Assembly (NCBI RefSeq): GCF_900091475.1
Contig: NZ_FMIB01000002.1
Coordinates: forward strand, 5,332,001 to 5,396,000
Length of the DNA stretch: 64,000 nt
Direction of reading: 5' to 3'
Origin: Micromonospora chersina
GTDB taxonomy: Bacteria; Actinomycetota; Actinomycetes; Mycobacteriales; Micromonosporaceae
Under the pieces are notes generated by a model that had not been told where the DNA came from, searched no databases, and worked only from the letters and a program-made list of their open reading frames with translations. Position 1 is the first letter of the stretch, and every line of letters starts with the position of its first letter. The translations under genes were made by a program, and so were the position numbers. Below are positions 45,159 through 52,579 of this stretch, piece after piece.

Positions 45159-46018
45159 ATGTCGAGCAGCCGGCGAACCGTCTCGACCTGGTGCGGGAAG
45201 ACCTCGTCCTCGCCGATGCTCCAGGCCAGCGTGTGCACGACCGCCCAGCCGCGCACCCGCTCGCGGTCCAGGTCCAGTTCGGCGGTGAGCCGGTCCAGCC
45301 GGTGCCGGAGCGCGCCGGGGGAGCGGCCCAGCTCGGGGCCGCGCACCAGCGGCACCGCCCCGAACTCGCGCTCGCCCACCAGCGGCTTCGGGTCGATGAC
45401 CAGCCACGGCTCGCGGCCGGCCGCCAGCACGTTGCCGGCGTGCAGGTCCTGGTTGACCAGCACCTGCTCGCCCTGGCTGGGCACCAGGTCGGCGAGCAGC
45501 CCGAGCGCGACGTCCAGCAGCCGCCGCTCGAACGGCCGGTTCAGCCGCTCCCACTTCGCCGGCAGCCGCTCGGCCCAGCCGGCGGCCTCCTCGGCGAGCG
45601 GCGTGAACGGCGGGCCGGCCGGCACCCAGACCCGGGGCAGCAGACCGACCGCCACGTCGAGTGCCGCCTCGGGCGGCAGCGCGTGCAGCGGGGTACCGGG
45701 GACGCAACGCTCGACCAGCAGGGCGCGGCGCTCAGCGTCGTGGGCCAGCAGCCGGATCGCGCCCCGGCCGGCCCAGTGCGCCAGCGCGGTCGCCTCGTGC
45801 ACGCTGTCGTCGTCCGGGTACTGGAGCTTCAGCACCGCCGGGGTGCCGTCCGGCAGCTCCGCCGGCACGGCCAGCGACGCGAACGCGTACGCGAAGGGCG
45901 GGCCGACCCGCAGCTCCCACCGGGCGGCGCAGTCGGCCAGCCGGTCCGGCAGGGTGGCCAGCCAGGCCCGGCCGGCCGGATACCGCTCGGTCCAGCGCAG
46001 CCCCTCGGGGATCTCCAT
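45152..46018 (-). CDS. aminoglycoside phosphotransferase family protein (APH(6)-like)
   Basis: 288 residues. Kinase-like fold: VLKLQYPDDDSVHEATAL (ATP-binding Lys and Glu), LLVERCVPGTPL, and the catalytic VNQDLHAGNVLAAG followed by LVIDPKPLVGE (metal ligand Asp). The spacing and VIDPKP resemble the streptomycin 6-kinase branch. Resistance is not implied, as environmental actinobacteria carry many such kinases. The C-terminus ends inside the tandem repeat, which may have altered its last codons. Confidence 0.85.
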   Translation of the reverse strand: MEIPEGLRWTERYPAGRAWLATLPDRLADCAARWELRVGPPFAYAFASLAVPAELPDGTPAVLKLQYPDDDSVHEATALAHWAGRGAIRLLAHDAERRALLVERCVPGTPLHALPPEAALDVAVGLLPRVWVPAGPPFTPLAEEAAGWAERLPAKWERLNRPFERRLLDVALGLLADLVPSQGEQVLVNQDLHAGNVLAAGREPWLVIDPKPLVGEREFGAVPLVRGPELGRSPGALRHRLDRLTAELDLDRERVRGWAVVHTLAWSIGEDEVFPHQVETVRRLLDMA

Positions 46019-46065
46019 CCGGCCATCCTGCGGGCGGGGCGTCGGCGCCGACAACGCGATAACGC

Positions 46066-47487
46066 TCAGCGGAGCCGGCGGATGTCGCCGTACGCCCGGT
46101 AGAAGCCGCCCCGCCCGGCCTCGCGGACCTCGGTGACCAGGTAGCGGGCCCCGGGCTCGCGGATGCCCTTGGGAAACTGCACCGACCAGTCGCGCCGGTA
46201 GCCGTCGGAGAGCACGTGGACGCGGAGCCGGCCGCCCTGGTCGACGCACTGCACCACCACGCCGGACCGGTCGTCGGTGGTCACCTCCACGCTGGTCCAG
46301 GCGGCCGGCTCGGGCAGCCGGGCCGGGGCCTTCACGTCGACCACCTCCGGCACGCTGCCCGCCTCGGCGGCCCGGATCGCCGGCTCGCTGGCGTCGATGC
46401 ACGCCAGGTAGCCGCCGGTGGTCACCACGTAGAGCCGCTCCTCGTGGTACTGCATCGAGTACGCCGAGCCGCAGCCGGTGCCCAGCTTCCACAGCCGGTT
46501 GCCGGCCTCGTCGAAGCAGTAGATCGAGGAGGCGCTGTCGCCGGCGAAGACGTACCGGCCGCCCTCGGCCGTGGCGCAGGAGAAGACCGCGGCGTCGCAC
46601 CGGTAGGTCCGCTCGGCCCGGCCGTCCTTGCGCAGCCGCACCACCTCGCGGGTGCCCGTGCCGGCGAACACGGCGTCGCGTTCCTGCCAGCCGAACAGCA
46701 CCGCACCGGTGCGGGTGTGCCACAGCTCCCGCCCGGTCCGCCAGTCGTAGCCGGTGACCCCCTGCGAGTGGCCGTGGTAGAGGGCGTCGGTGTCGCAGCG
46801 CACCATCCAGGCCGAGCGGCCCCGGCCCGGCCGGCGCCACAGGAACTCGTCCTCGTGGTCGACCGCGGCGATGCCGCCCTCGCGGTCGGACACGCCCAGC
46901 ACGCCGTCGTGGATGTCCAGCCAGTAGATGTCGATGTCGGGGGCGATCGCGTACGCCACCCGGGGCACCTTGCCGGAGAGGTCGTAGACGTTGCCGTCGT
47001 CGCAGCCCGCGTAGATCCAGGCGTCGTCGGCGACGATGCACTTCACCCCGTCGGGGAGCCGGACCTGGTGCAGCACCCGGGCGTCGTGGTCGAGCGTGGT
47101 GATCACGCCGTGCTCGTTGCCCACCATGCAGGTCTGCCCGTCGATGAAGATGCCGAACGCGGGCGCGCCCGAGGCGTAGCGCCAGAGGACCGGTGCGGTG
47201 CGGGCGGTGGAGCGGGTGCTGACGATCTGCCGGCGGGAGACGGCGCGCTTCTGGCGTACGCCGGGGACCGCCGGGGCGTATCCCTTGCGGACCTTCTCGC
47301 CGATCTTCTTGGCGGCGGCGGCCCGGGCGCGGGCGTTGTCCGGGAAGCTGCTGCACTTCACCTGGCCCTGGTCGCCGATCCGGCCGTAGCGCACGCTCAT
47401 CGTGGTGCCATCGACCACCACCTCGTAGAACTTGTGCGCTCCACCGTCCACTTCGGACAGTTCGAGGTACGTCGTCTCCTGCGACAT
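46066..47487 (-). CDS. WGR-domain protein with C-terminal beta-propeller
   Basis: 473 residues with GGAGG 6 bases before the ATG. The N-terminal 80 residues form a WGR-like domain (KFYEVVVDGTTMSVRYGRIG, then KIGEKVRKGYAP). The rest is a seven- or eight-bladed propeller of PQQ/WD-like strands, e.g. VGNEHGVITTLDHDARVLHQ, VYDLSGKVPRVAYAI, YDWRTGRELWHTRTGAV and YCFDEAGNRLWKLGTG. WGR domains bind nucleic acid ends in PARPs and occur in MolR-like bacterial proteins. A DNA-damage or stress role is inference. Confidence 0.85.
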   Translation of the reverse strand: MSQETTYLELSEVDGGAHKFYEVVVDGTTMSVRYGRIGDQGQVKCSSFPDNARARAAAAKKIGEKVRKGYAPAVPGVRQKRAVSRRQIVSTRSTARTAPVLWRYASGAPAFGIFIDGQTCMVGNEHGVITTLDHDARVLHQVRLPDGVKCIVADDAWIYAGCDDGNVYDLSGKVPRVAYAIAPDIDIYWLDIHDGVLGVSDREGGIAAVDHEDEFLWRRPGRGRSAWMVRCDTDALYHGHSQGVTGYDWRTGRELWHTRTGAVLFGWQERDAVFAGTGTREVVRLRKDGRAERTYRCDAAVFSCATAEGGRYVFAGDSASSIYCFDEAGNRLWKLGTGCGSAYSMQYHEERLYVVTTGGYLACIDASEPAIRAAEAGSVPEVVDVKAPARLPEPAAWTSVEVTTDDRSGVVVQCVDQGGRLRVHVLSDGYRRDWSVQFPKGIREPGARYLVTEVREAGRGGFYRAYGDIRRLR

Positions 47488-47564
47488 GGGATGCCTCCGA
47501 GGGGAAGTGCCGGACCCGGCAACGCGACAGCGCGCACAAGGTAACCGCGCCCCCCGACAAAGAG

Positions 47565-47612
47565 CTTCGGGTGCGTCTGTTGTCGCTGGGACGACAACAG
47601 GTGCACCCGCAA
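47565..47612. repeat. palindromic repeat, left of DUF559 gene
   Basis: CGGGTGC (47568-47574) pairs with GCACCCG (47603-47609) and CTGTTGTCG (47577-47585) with CGACAACAG (47592-47600); loop CTGGGA. It sits just after the DUF559 stop and matches, in inverted orientation, the repeat at 48585-48632. Confidence 0.85.
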
Positions 47613-47616
47613 CGGG

Positions 47617-48567
47617 TCAGGGACGCCAGCCGGCCGCGGTGAGGGCGGCGCGGAGTTGCGCCACCACCTCGTCCGGGCGGTGGCGGACGTCGAAGGCGGT
47701 GAACCGCAGTATCCGGTCGCCCTCGATCCAGACCCGGTTCTGGCGGCGCAGGTCCGCCGCCCAGTGCCGGACGTCCATGTGGTGCGCGCCGTCCACCTCG
47801 ACGTGCAACCGCCAGCGTGGCCAGTAGGCGTCCAGGTAGCGCTGCCGGCCGTCGGCGTCCCGCCGGCGTGCCTGCCCGTCCGGCGCCGGCAGGCCGTGGC
47901 GGCGGCAGAGCCGGACCAGGTCGATCTCGGACAGGGCCTCGGCGCCGCCGGCCACGTCGCGCAGCGTCTCCCGGATCAGGCCGCGCCGCCGCGCGCGGGG
48001 CATCCGCTCCAGCACCGCGCCGATCTCCGCCGGGGTCGCCCGCCGCTGTTGGCAGCCGGCCGCGACGATCTCCTGCGCCTCCTCGTCGGTACGCGCCCAC
48101 CGTGCCGCGTCCACCAGGGACCGTGCCATGGTCGTCCGGTCCGGACGGCCCCGCTGGTGGTCGGCCGCGGGGAGTTGGCGTACCCGGCGCACCCGGACGG
48201 CCGGCAGGCCCAGCGGGAGGCGTCGCAGCAGGTCGGGCGCCCGCCGCTGGTGGGGCACCAGGACGTCCACCGCCTCGTACCGCCAGGTGCCCCGCAAACC
48301 GCCGGCACGCGCGGATGCCAGCCCGGCGAGCACCGCCCCCTCGCCCGCCGCCAGCACCGCGACCCACCACTGCTGGTCCTGGCTGAACGGGCCGTCCGGG
48401 GCAGCCCGGAGCACCCCGCGGCACACCCGTTGCCAACGGCCGCTGGCCAGCAGGTGCCGCACCTTTCCCGGCGTCAGCTCGGCGACCGCCTGCGCCCAGG
48501 TGAGCACCCCGCACTGGGTGAACAGCGTCCACTCCAGCCCCGACGCGTCGTCTCCCGGCACTCGCAC
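47617..48567 (-). CDS. DUF559 protein with AbiEi-like N-terminal winged helix
   Basis: 316 residues from a GTG. The N-terminal segment (VLTWAQAVAELTPGKVRHLL, GRWQRVCRGVLRAAPD) resembles the winged helix of AbiEi-type antitoxins. The C-terminal region (about 215-310) is DUF559/VSR endonuclease-like: YLDAYWPRWRLHVEVDGAHH, RQNRVWIEGDRILRFTAFDV and PDEVVAQLRAAL, with Asp and Glu-x-Asp at nuclease positions. Such genes are multicopy in actinobacteria with unknown role. It is bracketed by two inverted copies of a 48-bp palindrome. Confidence 0.85.
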   Translation of the reverse strand: MRVPGDDASGLEWTLFTQCGVLTWAQAVAELTPGKVRHLLASGRWQRVCRGVLRAAPDGPFSQDQQWWVAVLAAGEGAVLAGLASARAGGLRGTWRYEAVDVLVPHQRRAPDLLRRLPLGLPAVRVRRVRQLPAADHQRGRPDRTTMARSLVDAARWARTDEEAQEIVAAGCQQRRATPAEIGAVLERMPRARRRGLIRETLRDVAGGAEALSEIDLVRLCRRHGLPAPDGQARRRDADGRQRYLDAYWPRWRLHVEVDGAHHMDVRHWAADLRRQNRVWIEGDRILRFTAFDVRHRPDEVVAQLRAALTAAGWRP

Positions 48568-48584
48568 CGGTCGATCCCACCGCG

Positions 48585-48632
48585 CTTCGGGTGCGTTTCT
48601 TGTCGCCCCAGCGACAACAACCGCACCCGAAA
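48585..48632. repeat. palindromic repeat, right of DUF559 gene (inverted copy)
   Basis: CGGGTGCG (48588-48595) pairs with CGCACCCG (48622-48629) and TTGTCGC (48600-48606) with GCGACAA (48611-48617); loop CCCA. The loop orientation is opposite to that of the copy at 47565-47612. It lies 11 bases after the stop of the FAD oxidoreductase gene on the same transcript side, so it could also terminate that gene. Confidence 0.85.
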
Positions 48633-48643
48633 CCCGACAGGGG

Positions 48644-50023
48644 TCAGCGGCCGGAGTGGGCCAGCGCCTCGACGGCCTTGCGGGCGGCGATCAGCACCGG
48701 GTCCCAGACCGGGGCGTACGGCGGCGCGTAGCCCAGGTCGAGCGCGGTCATGTCGTCCACAGTCATGTTGTTCCACAGCGCCACGGCCAGCGTGTCGATC
48801 CGCTTGGCCGCCTCGGACCAGCCGACGATCTGCGCGCCCAGCAGCCGGCCGCTGGGCCGCTCGGCGATCAGCTTCACAGTCATCGGCCGGGCGCCCGGGT
48901 AGTAGCCGGCCCGGTTGGTCGACTCGGCCAGCACGGTGATGAACTCGAAGCCGGCCGTGGTGGCGTCCCGTTCGCGCAGGCCGGTGCGCCCCACCTCCAG
49001 GTCGCAGACCTTCGTCACCGCGGTGCCGATCACGCCGGGGAAGGTCGCGTACCCGCCGCCGATGTTGATGCCGGCGACCCGGCCCTGCTTGTTGGCGTAC
49101 GTGCCCAGCGGGATGTGCACCGGCATGCCGCTGACCCGGTGCAGCGACTCCACGCAGTCGCCGGCCGCCCAGACACCGGGCACCCCGGGCACCCGCATCC
49201 GCCGGTCGACGCGGATCGCCCCGGACGGGCCGACCGGCAGGCCGGCGGCCTCGCCGAGGGCGGTGTTCGGTCGTACGCCCAGGCCCAGCACCACGACGTC
49301 GGCCGGCATCGGGCCCTCGTTGGTGACCACGGCGGCGATCCGGCCGTCCCGTTCCTCGAGGCCGGTGACGGTGAGACCGGTGCGGATGCCGATGCCGGTG
49401 CCCCGCATCGCCTCGGCCACCAGTTCGCCCATGTCCGGGTCGACGGTCGCCATCGGCTGGTCGGCCTGCTCGACCAGGTCGACCGAGAGCCCGTGGTGCA
49501 GCAGCGCCTCGGCCATCTCCACGCCGATGTAGCCGCCGCCGACCACCACCGCGCGGCGGGGCTTCGGCTCGCGGTCCAGCCAGTCGAGCAGCGCGGTGCC
49601 GTCGTCGAGGGTCTGCATGCCGAACACCCCGGCCACGCCGCCGCGCGCCCAGTCGGGCTGGATCGGGCGCGCGCCGGTGGCGTACATCAGCGTGTCGAAG
49701 CGCTCGCGGACCTCGCCGCCGCCCTCCAGGTCGCGGGCGACCACCTCGCGGCGGTCGAGGTCGATGGCGGTGACCTCGTGCCGCAGCCGGACCTCGATGT
49801 CGAAGTCGTCGCGGAAGGTGGCGGGGTCCCGGGCGATGAGCTGGTCGCGCTCCGGCACGAGCCCGCTGACCCAGAACGGGATGCCGCAGGCGGAGTAGGA
49901 GGTGAAGTGGCCCCGCTCGAAGGCGACGATCTCCAGGTCGCTCCGGTCGCGGAGGCGCCGGGCCTGGGACGCCGCCGACATTCCGGCGGCGTCCCCGCCG
50001 ACGACGACCATCCGCTCCGTCAC
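48644..50023 (-). CDS. FAD-dependent pyridine-nucleotide disulfide oxidoreductase (CoA-disulfide reductase / NADH oxidase-like)
   Basis: 459 residues. FAD site MVVVGGDAAGMSAASQARRL, single redox Cys in YSACGIPFWVSG (about 45), NAD site AVVVGGGYIGVEMAEAL (about 153), VWAAGDCVE (FAD ribityl), and a C-terminal dimerisation domain with FPGVIGTAVTKVCDLEVGRT. The single Cys motif is that of CoA-disulfide reductases and persulfide reductases rather than thioredoxin reductases. It probably maintains low-molecular-weight thiols, here perhaps related to the carboxylate-amine ligase next door. GTG start. Confidence 0.9.
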   Translation of the reverse strand: MTERMVVVGGDAAGMSAASQARRLRDRSDLEIVAFERGHFTSYSACGIPFWVSGLVPERDQLIARDPATFRDDFDIEVRLRHEVTAIDLDRREVVARDLEGGGEVRERFDTLMYATGARPIQPDWARGGVAGVFGMQTLDDGTALLDWLDREPKPRRAVVVGGGYIGVEMAEALLHHGLSVDLVEQADQPMATVDPDMGELVAEAMRGTGIGIRTGLTVTGLEERDGRIAAVVTNEGPMPADVVVLGLGVRPNTALGEAAGLPVGPSGAIRVDRRMRVPGVPGVWAAGDCVESLHRVSGMPVHIPLGTYANKQGRVAGINIGGGYATFPGVIGTAVTKVCDLEVGRTGLRERDATTAGFEFITVLAESTNRAGYYPGARPMTVKLIAERPSGRLLGAQIVGWSEAAKRIDTLAVALWNNMTVDDMTALDLGYAPPYAPVWDPVLIAARKAVEALAHSGR

Positions 50024-50062
50024 GACGCCATCCTGTCACGGCCGCCGGGCCGGCGGGGGCGC

Positions 50063-51202
50063 TCAGCCCCGGGTCTGCCGTGCCACGTCCGCGACCACGT
50101 CCACGAGCTTGCCGGTACGCGCGAACACCGCCCGCTGCCGTGCCGCGCCGCTGCCGTGCCGGCGCAGCCCGCCCAGCAGGTCGGTCACCTGGTCGAGGTC
50201 GCCGTGCCGCGCGAGTTCCGGGCGGACCCGCTCGACCAGCCCGTCGAGCAGTTCCCAGGCCGGGCGCAGCTCGCCGTCGGTGAGGTCGACGCCCTCGCCC
50301 TCCAGCCCGTCGTGGGCCGCCCGCCAGTGCGCGGCGACCAGCAGGTGGTGGTCGGTGTTGATGGCCGGCCGCCCCTCGGCGATCTCCGTCCTGGCGGTCG
50401 CCACGAGGGCCCGGACCAGGGCGGCGACCAGCACCGCGTCGTCCACCGAGGGGCAGACGTCACCGATCCGGATCTCCACGGTCGGGTACTTGGCGGAGAG
50501 CCGGGCGTACCAGTAGAGCATTCCCTCGTCGAGCATCACGCCGCTGGCGATGAGCTGCCGGATCAGCCGCTCGTAGTGTTCGTGCGACTCCAGCCAGGGG
50601 GTGGGCGCCACGGAGGGCCAGCGCTCCCACTCGACCGAGCGCCAGCTCGCGTAGCCGGTGTCCTCGCCCTTGGCGAACGGGGAGTTGGCGGTGACCGCGT
50701 GCAGGATGGGCAGCCAGGGCCGGACGTGGTTGAGCACCTGCACCCCGGTCTCGGCGTCCGGGACGCCGACGTGCACGTGCATGCCGTTGTTGCCGGGCCC
50801 CGGCACCAGCAGCCTGAACCGCTCGATCATGCGGTCGAAGCGGGGCTTGTCCACCACGGGGGGCACGGGTCCGTCCACCGGCCCGGTGCCGATGGCCAGC
50901 AGCCGGACGCCGGCCCGCTCGGCGGCGGCGGCCAGTTCGCCGCGGAGCATCGCCAGCGAGTGCCGGATGGAGGACAGCTCCAGGCCGGGCGGGCTGCCGA
51001 TCTCGATCTGGCTGGTCTGGAACTCCCGTTCCACCTGGCCCCGCAACTCGGCCGGCACCTGCTCCATGACGAGGTCGACGGCGGGCACGGCGGCCCCGGT
51101 GTGCGGGTCGACGAGGAGGAACTCCTCCTCCACGCCGACCGTCAGCAGGTCCGTCCCGCCGGGTGCGGCGTTCCGTTCCCGCTCCGCCACTGACCCGCTC
51201 AT
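50063..51202 (-). CDS. carboxylate-amine ligase (YbdK-type glutamate-cysteine ligase 2 family)
   Basis: 379 residues from the ATG at 51202. LTVGVEEEFLLVDP (N-terminal ATP/metal motif), EFQTSQIEIGSPPG, NNGMHVHVGVPD and the C-terminal NTDHHLLVAAHWRAAHDGL match the GCS2 family. It forms an amide bond between an amino acid carboxylate and an amine; gamma-glutamylcysteine synthesis is weak or unproven in many members. It lies 40 bases upstream of the FAD oxidoreductase gene and is likely co-transcribed with it. Confidence 0.9.
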   Translation of the reverse strand: MSGSVAERERNAAPGGTDLLTVGVEEEFLLVDPHTGAAVPAVDLVMEQVPAELRGQVEREFQTSQIEIGSPPGLELSSIRHSLAMLRGELAAAAERAGVRLLAIGTGPVDGPVPPVVDKPRFDRMIERFRLLVPGPGNNGMHVHVGVPDAETGVQVLNHVRPWLPILHAVTANSPFAKGEDTGYASWRSVEWERWPSVAPTPWLESHEHYERLIRQLIASGVMLDEGMLYWYARLSAKYPTVEIRIGDVCPSVDDAVLVAALVRALVATARTEIAEGRPAINTDHHLLVAAHWRAAHDGLEGEGVDLTDGELRPAWELLDGLVERVRPELARHGDLDQVTDLLGGLRRHGSGAARQRAVFARTGKLVDVVADVARQTRG

Positions 51203-51361
51203 CGACACCACCGTCCGCTCCGTACCGGCCGCGGCACCGTGCCGCCCGGTCGACGCCCTGTTACCCACCGTGTCGGCGTGGGGAAACGCTCGGCACGGCG
51301 TGTCGCCGAGCGCGCGCCGCGATCGGGTCCGGGGCGTGACAACGGGTTCTAGGGTGGTCGT

Positions 51362-51640
51362 GTGGCAGGGATGCTGTTGACCGGGACGTGGGCGTACGCC
51401 CTCGCCCTGCTCGCGGACCGCCCGGCCGGCCTGCTCGCCGGCGCGGCGGTGGCCGCCGCGCTGCTGCTCGCCACGCTGCTCGCGCTGCGGGTGCGGGCGC
51501 TGCCCGCGCCGCGCGGCGGACCGCGCGCCGTCGCCCTGCGGGCCCGGGCCCGGCACCGCCGGGTGCCCCGGCAGGTCGACCCGGACGCCCCGGGGCGGCC
51601 TCGTCCCCGTGCGCCCGGGCTGCTGCCCTCGGCCGCGTAG
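51362..51640 (+). CDS. DUF6412 small membrane protein
   Basis: 92 residues from a GTG. One or two hydrophobic helices (about 8-45) precede a basic tail with RHRRVPRQVDPDAPGRPRPR and APG, the hallmark of DUF6412. These short genes are regularly found next to a YidC-like insertase, as here (120 bases downstream). Function unknown; a partner for membrane insertion is a guess from context. Confidence 0.82.
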   Translation: MAGMLLTGTWAYALALLADRPAGLLAGAAVAAALLLATLLALRVRALPAPRGGPRAVALRARARHRRVPRQVDPDAPGRPRPRAPGLLPSAA

Positions 51641-51759
51641 CCGCCCCGCGTCGGGTCCTCCCTCCGGCGCGCCGCCGCCGCGGCCGGTTCCGTCGTCATC
51701 CGTCCCGCCGGGACGCGTCGTCCCGTCGGGGCATCCGGGATCGGACCGAGGGGTTTCCC

Positions 51760-52503
51760 ATGCTCGCCTTCGCACCACTGCACGCCGCGACCTCCGCCGC
51801 CGCCACCGTCGTCACCTGGCTCGCCGACACGCTCGCCCCGCTGACCGGCGGCGCCGCGACGGCCGCCGCGATCGTCCTGTTCACCGTCGGGGTCCGGCTG
51901 CTCATCTCGCCGCTCACCCTGGCCCAGGTCCGCGGGGAGCGGCGCCGCGCGGCGCTCGCCCCCGAGGTCCGCGACCTCCAGCGCCGGTACGCCGACGATC
52001 CCGCCCGCATGCAGAGCGAGTTGTTCGCGCTCTACCGTCGGGCCGGGGCCAGCCCGGTCGCGGGCTGCCTGCCGGCGCTGTTGCAGGCGCCGTTCTTCCT
52101 GGTCATGTACCGCCTCTTCGCCACCGGTGACGGGCACACGCGCCTGCTGGACGAGAAGCTCGCCGGCGTACCCCTGGGATGGCACCTCGGTGACGGGCTC
52201 ACCGGTCCGGTGGTGGCGGTGTTCGGGGTGCTGCTGGCGGCGCTGCTCGTGCTGGCCTGGTGGTCCGCGCGGCGGGCGCGCCGGGCGGCCGCGGCAACGG
52301 GCACCATCGCGGGCGCGCCGACCGAGGGCCCGGGCGCCGCGGTGCTGGGTTGGCTGGTGCCGCTGCTGCCCTTCACCACGGTGCTGGTGGGGCTGGTGGT
52401 GCCGCTCGCGGCGGTGCTCTACCTGGTCACCACGACGGCGTGGACCGCGCTGGAGCAGGCCGTGCTGCGCCGGCCCCAGCCGGAAGGCATCGACGGGCGT
52501 TGA
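51760..52503 (+). CDS. YidC/Oxa1-family membrane insertase (short paralogue)
   Basis: 247 residues with about five transmembrane segments and no signal peptide. VRLLISPLTLAQVRGERRRA, LQRRYADDPARMQSELFALY, GASPVAGCLPALLQAPFFLV and MYRLF are diagnostic of YidC/Oxa1. It is shorter than the housekeeping YidC usually encoded near rpmH and rnpA, so it is likely a second copy with a specialised client. The preceding DUF6412 gene may form an operon with it. Its end overlaps the -35 box of the GH16 promoter. Confidence 0.9.
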   Translation: MLAFAPLHAATSAAATVVTWLADTLAPLTGGAATAAAIVLFTVGVRLLISPLTLAQVRGERRRAALAPEVRDLQRRYADDPARMQSELFALYRRAGASPVAGCLPALLQAPFFLVMYRLFATGDGHTRLLDEKLAGVPLGWHLGDGLTGPVVAVFGVLLAALLVLAWWSARRARRAAAATGTIAGAPTEGPGAAVLGWLVPLLPFTTVLVGLVVPLAAVLYLVTTTAWTALEQAVLRRPQPEGIDGR

Positions 52504-52529
52504 CAAGTGCGGGGACGGGCGCGTAGAAA
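52500..52529 (+). promoter_or_regulatory. sigma-70-type promoter of the GH16 gene
   Basis: TTGACA (52500-52505), 18 bases, TAGAAA (52524-52529). The -35 box overlaps the preceding stop codon. Confidence 0.65.
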
Positions 52530-52536
52530 ACGCCTC

Positions 52537-52550
52537 AGAGAGCGCTCTCT
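52537..52550. promoter_or_regulatory. LacI/CebR-like operator AGAGAGCGCTCTCT
   Basis: A perfect 14-bp palindrome just after the -10 box and 29 bases before the GH16 ATG. Its GAGCGCTC core is shared with operators of the cellulose-utilisation regulator CebR/CelR (TGGGAGCGCTCCCA). Confidence 0.8.
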
Positions 52551-52579
52551 CCTGCCCGTCCCCGCAGAGAGGCACCCCG

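Noticed and set aside
47617..48567. Calling the DUF559 gene a type IV toxin-antitoxin antitoxin.
   Set aside because: Only the N-terminal winged helix is AbiEi-like; no AbiEii nucleotidyltransferase toxin gene is adjacent.
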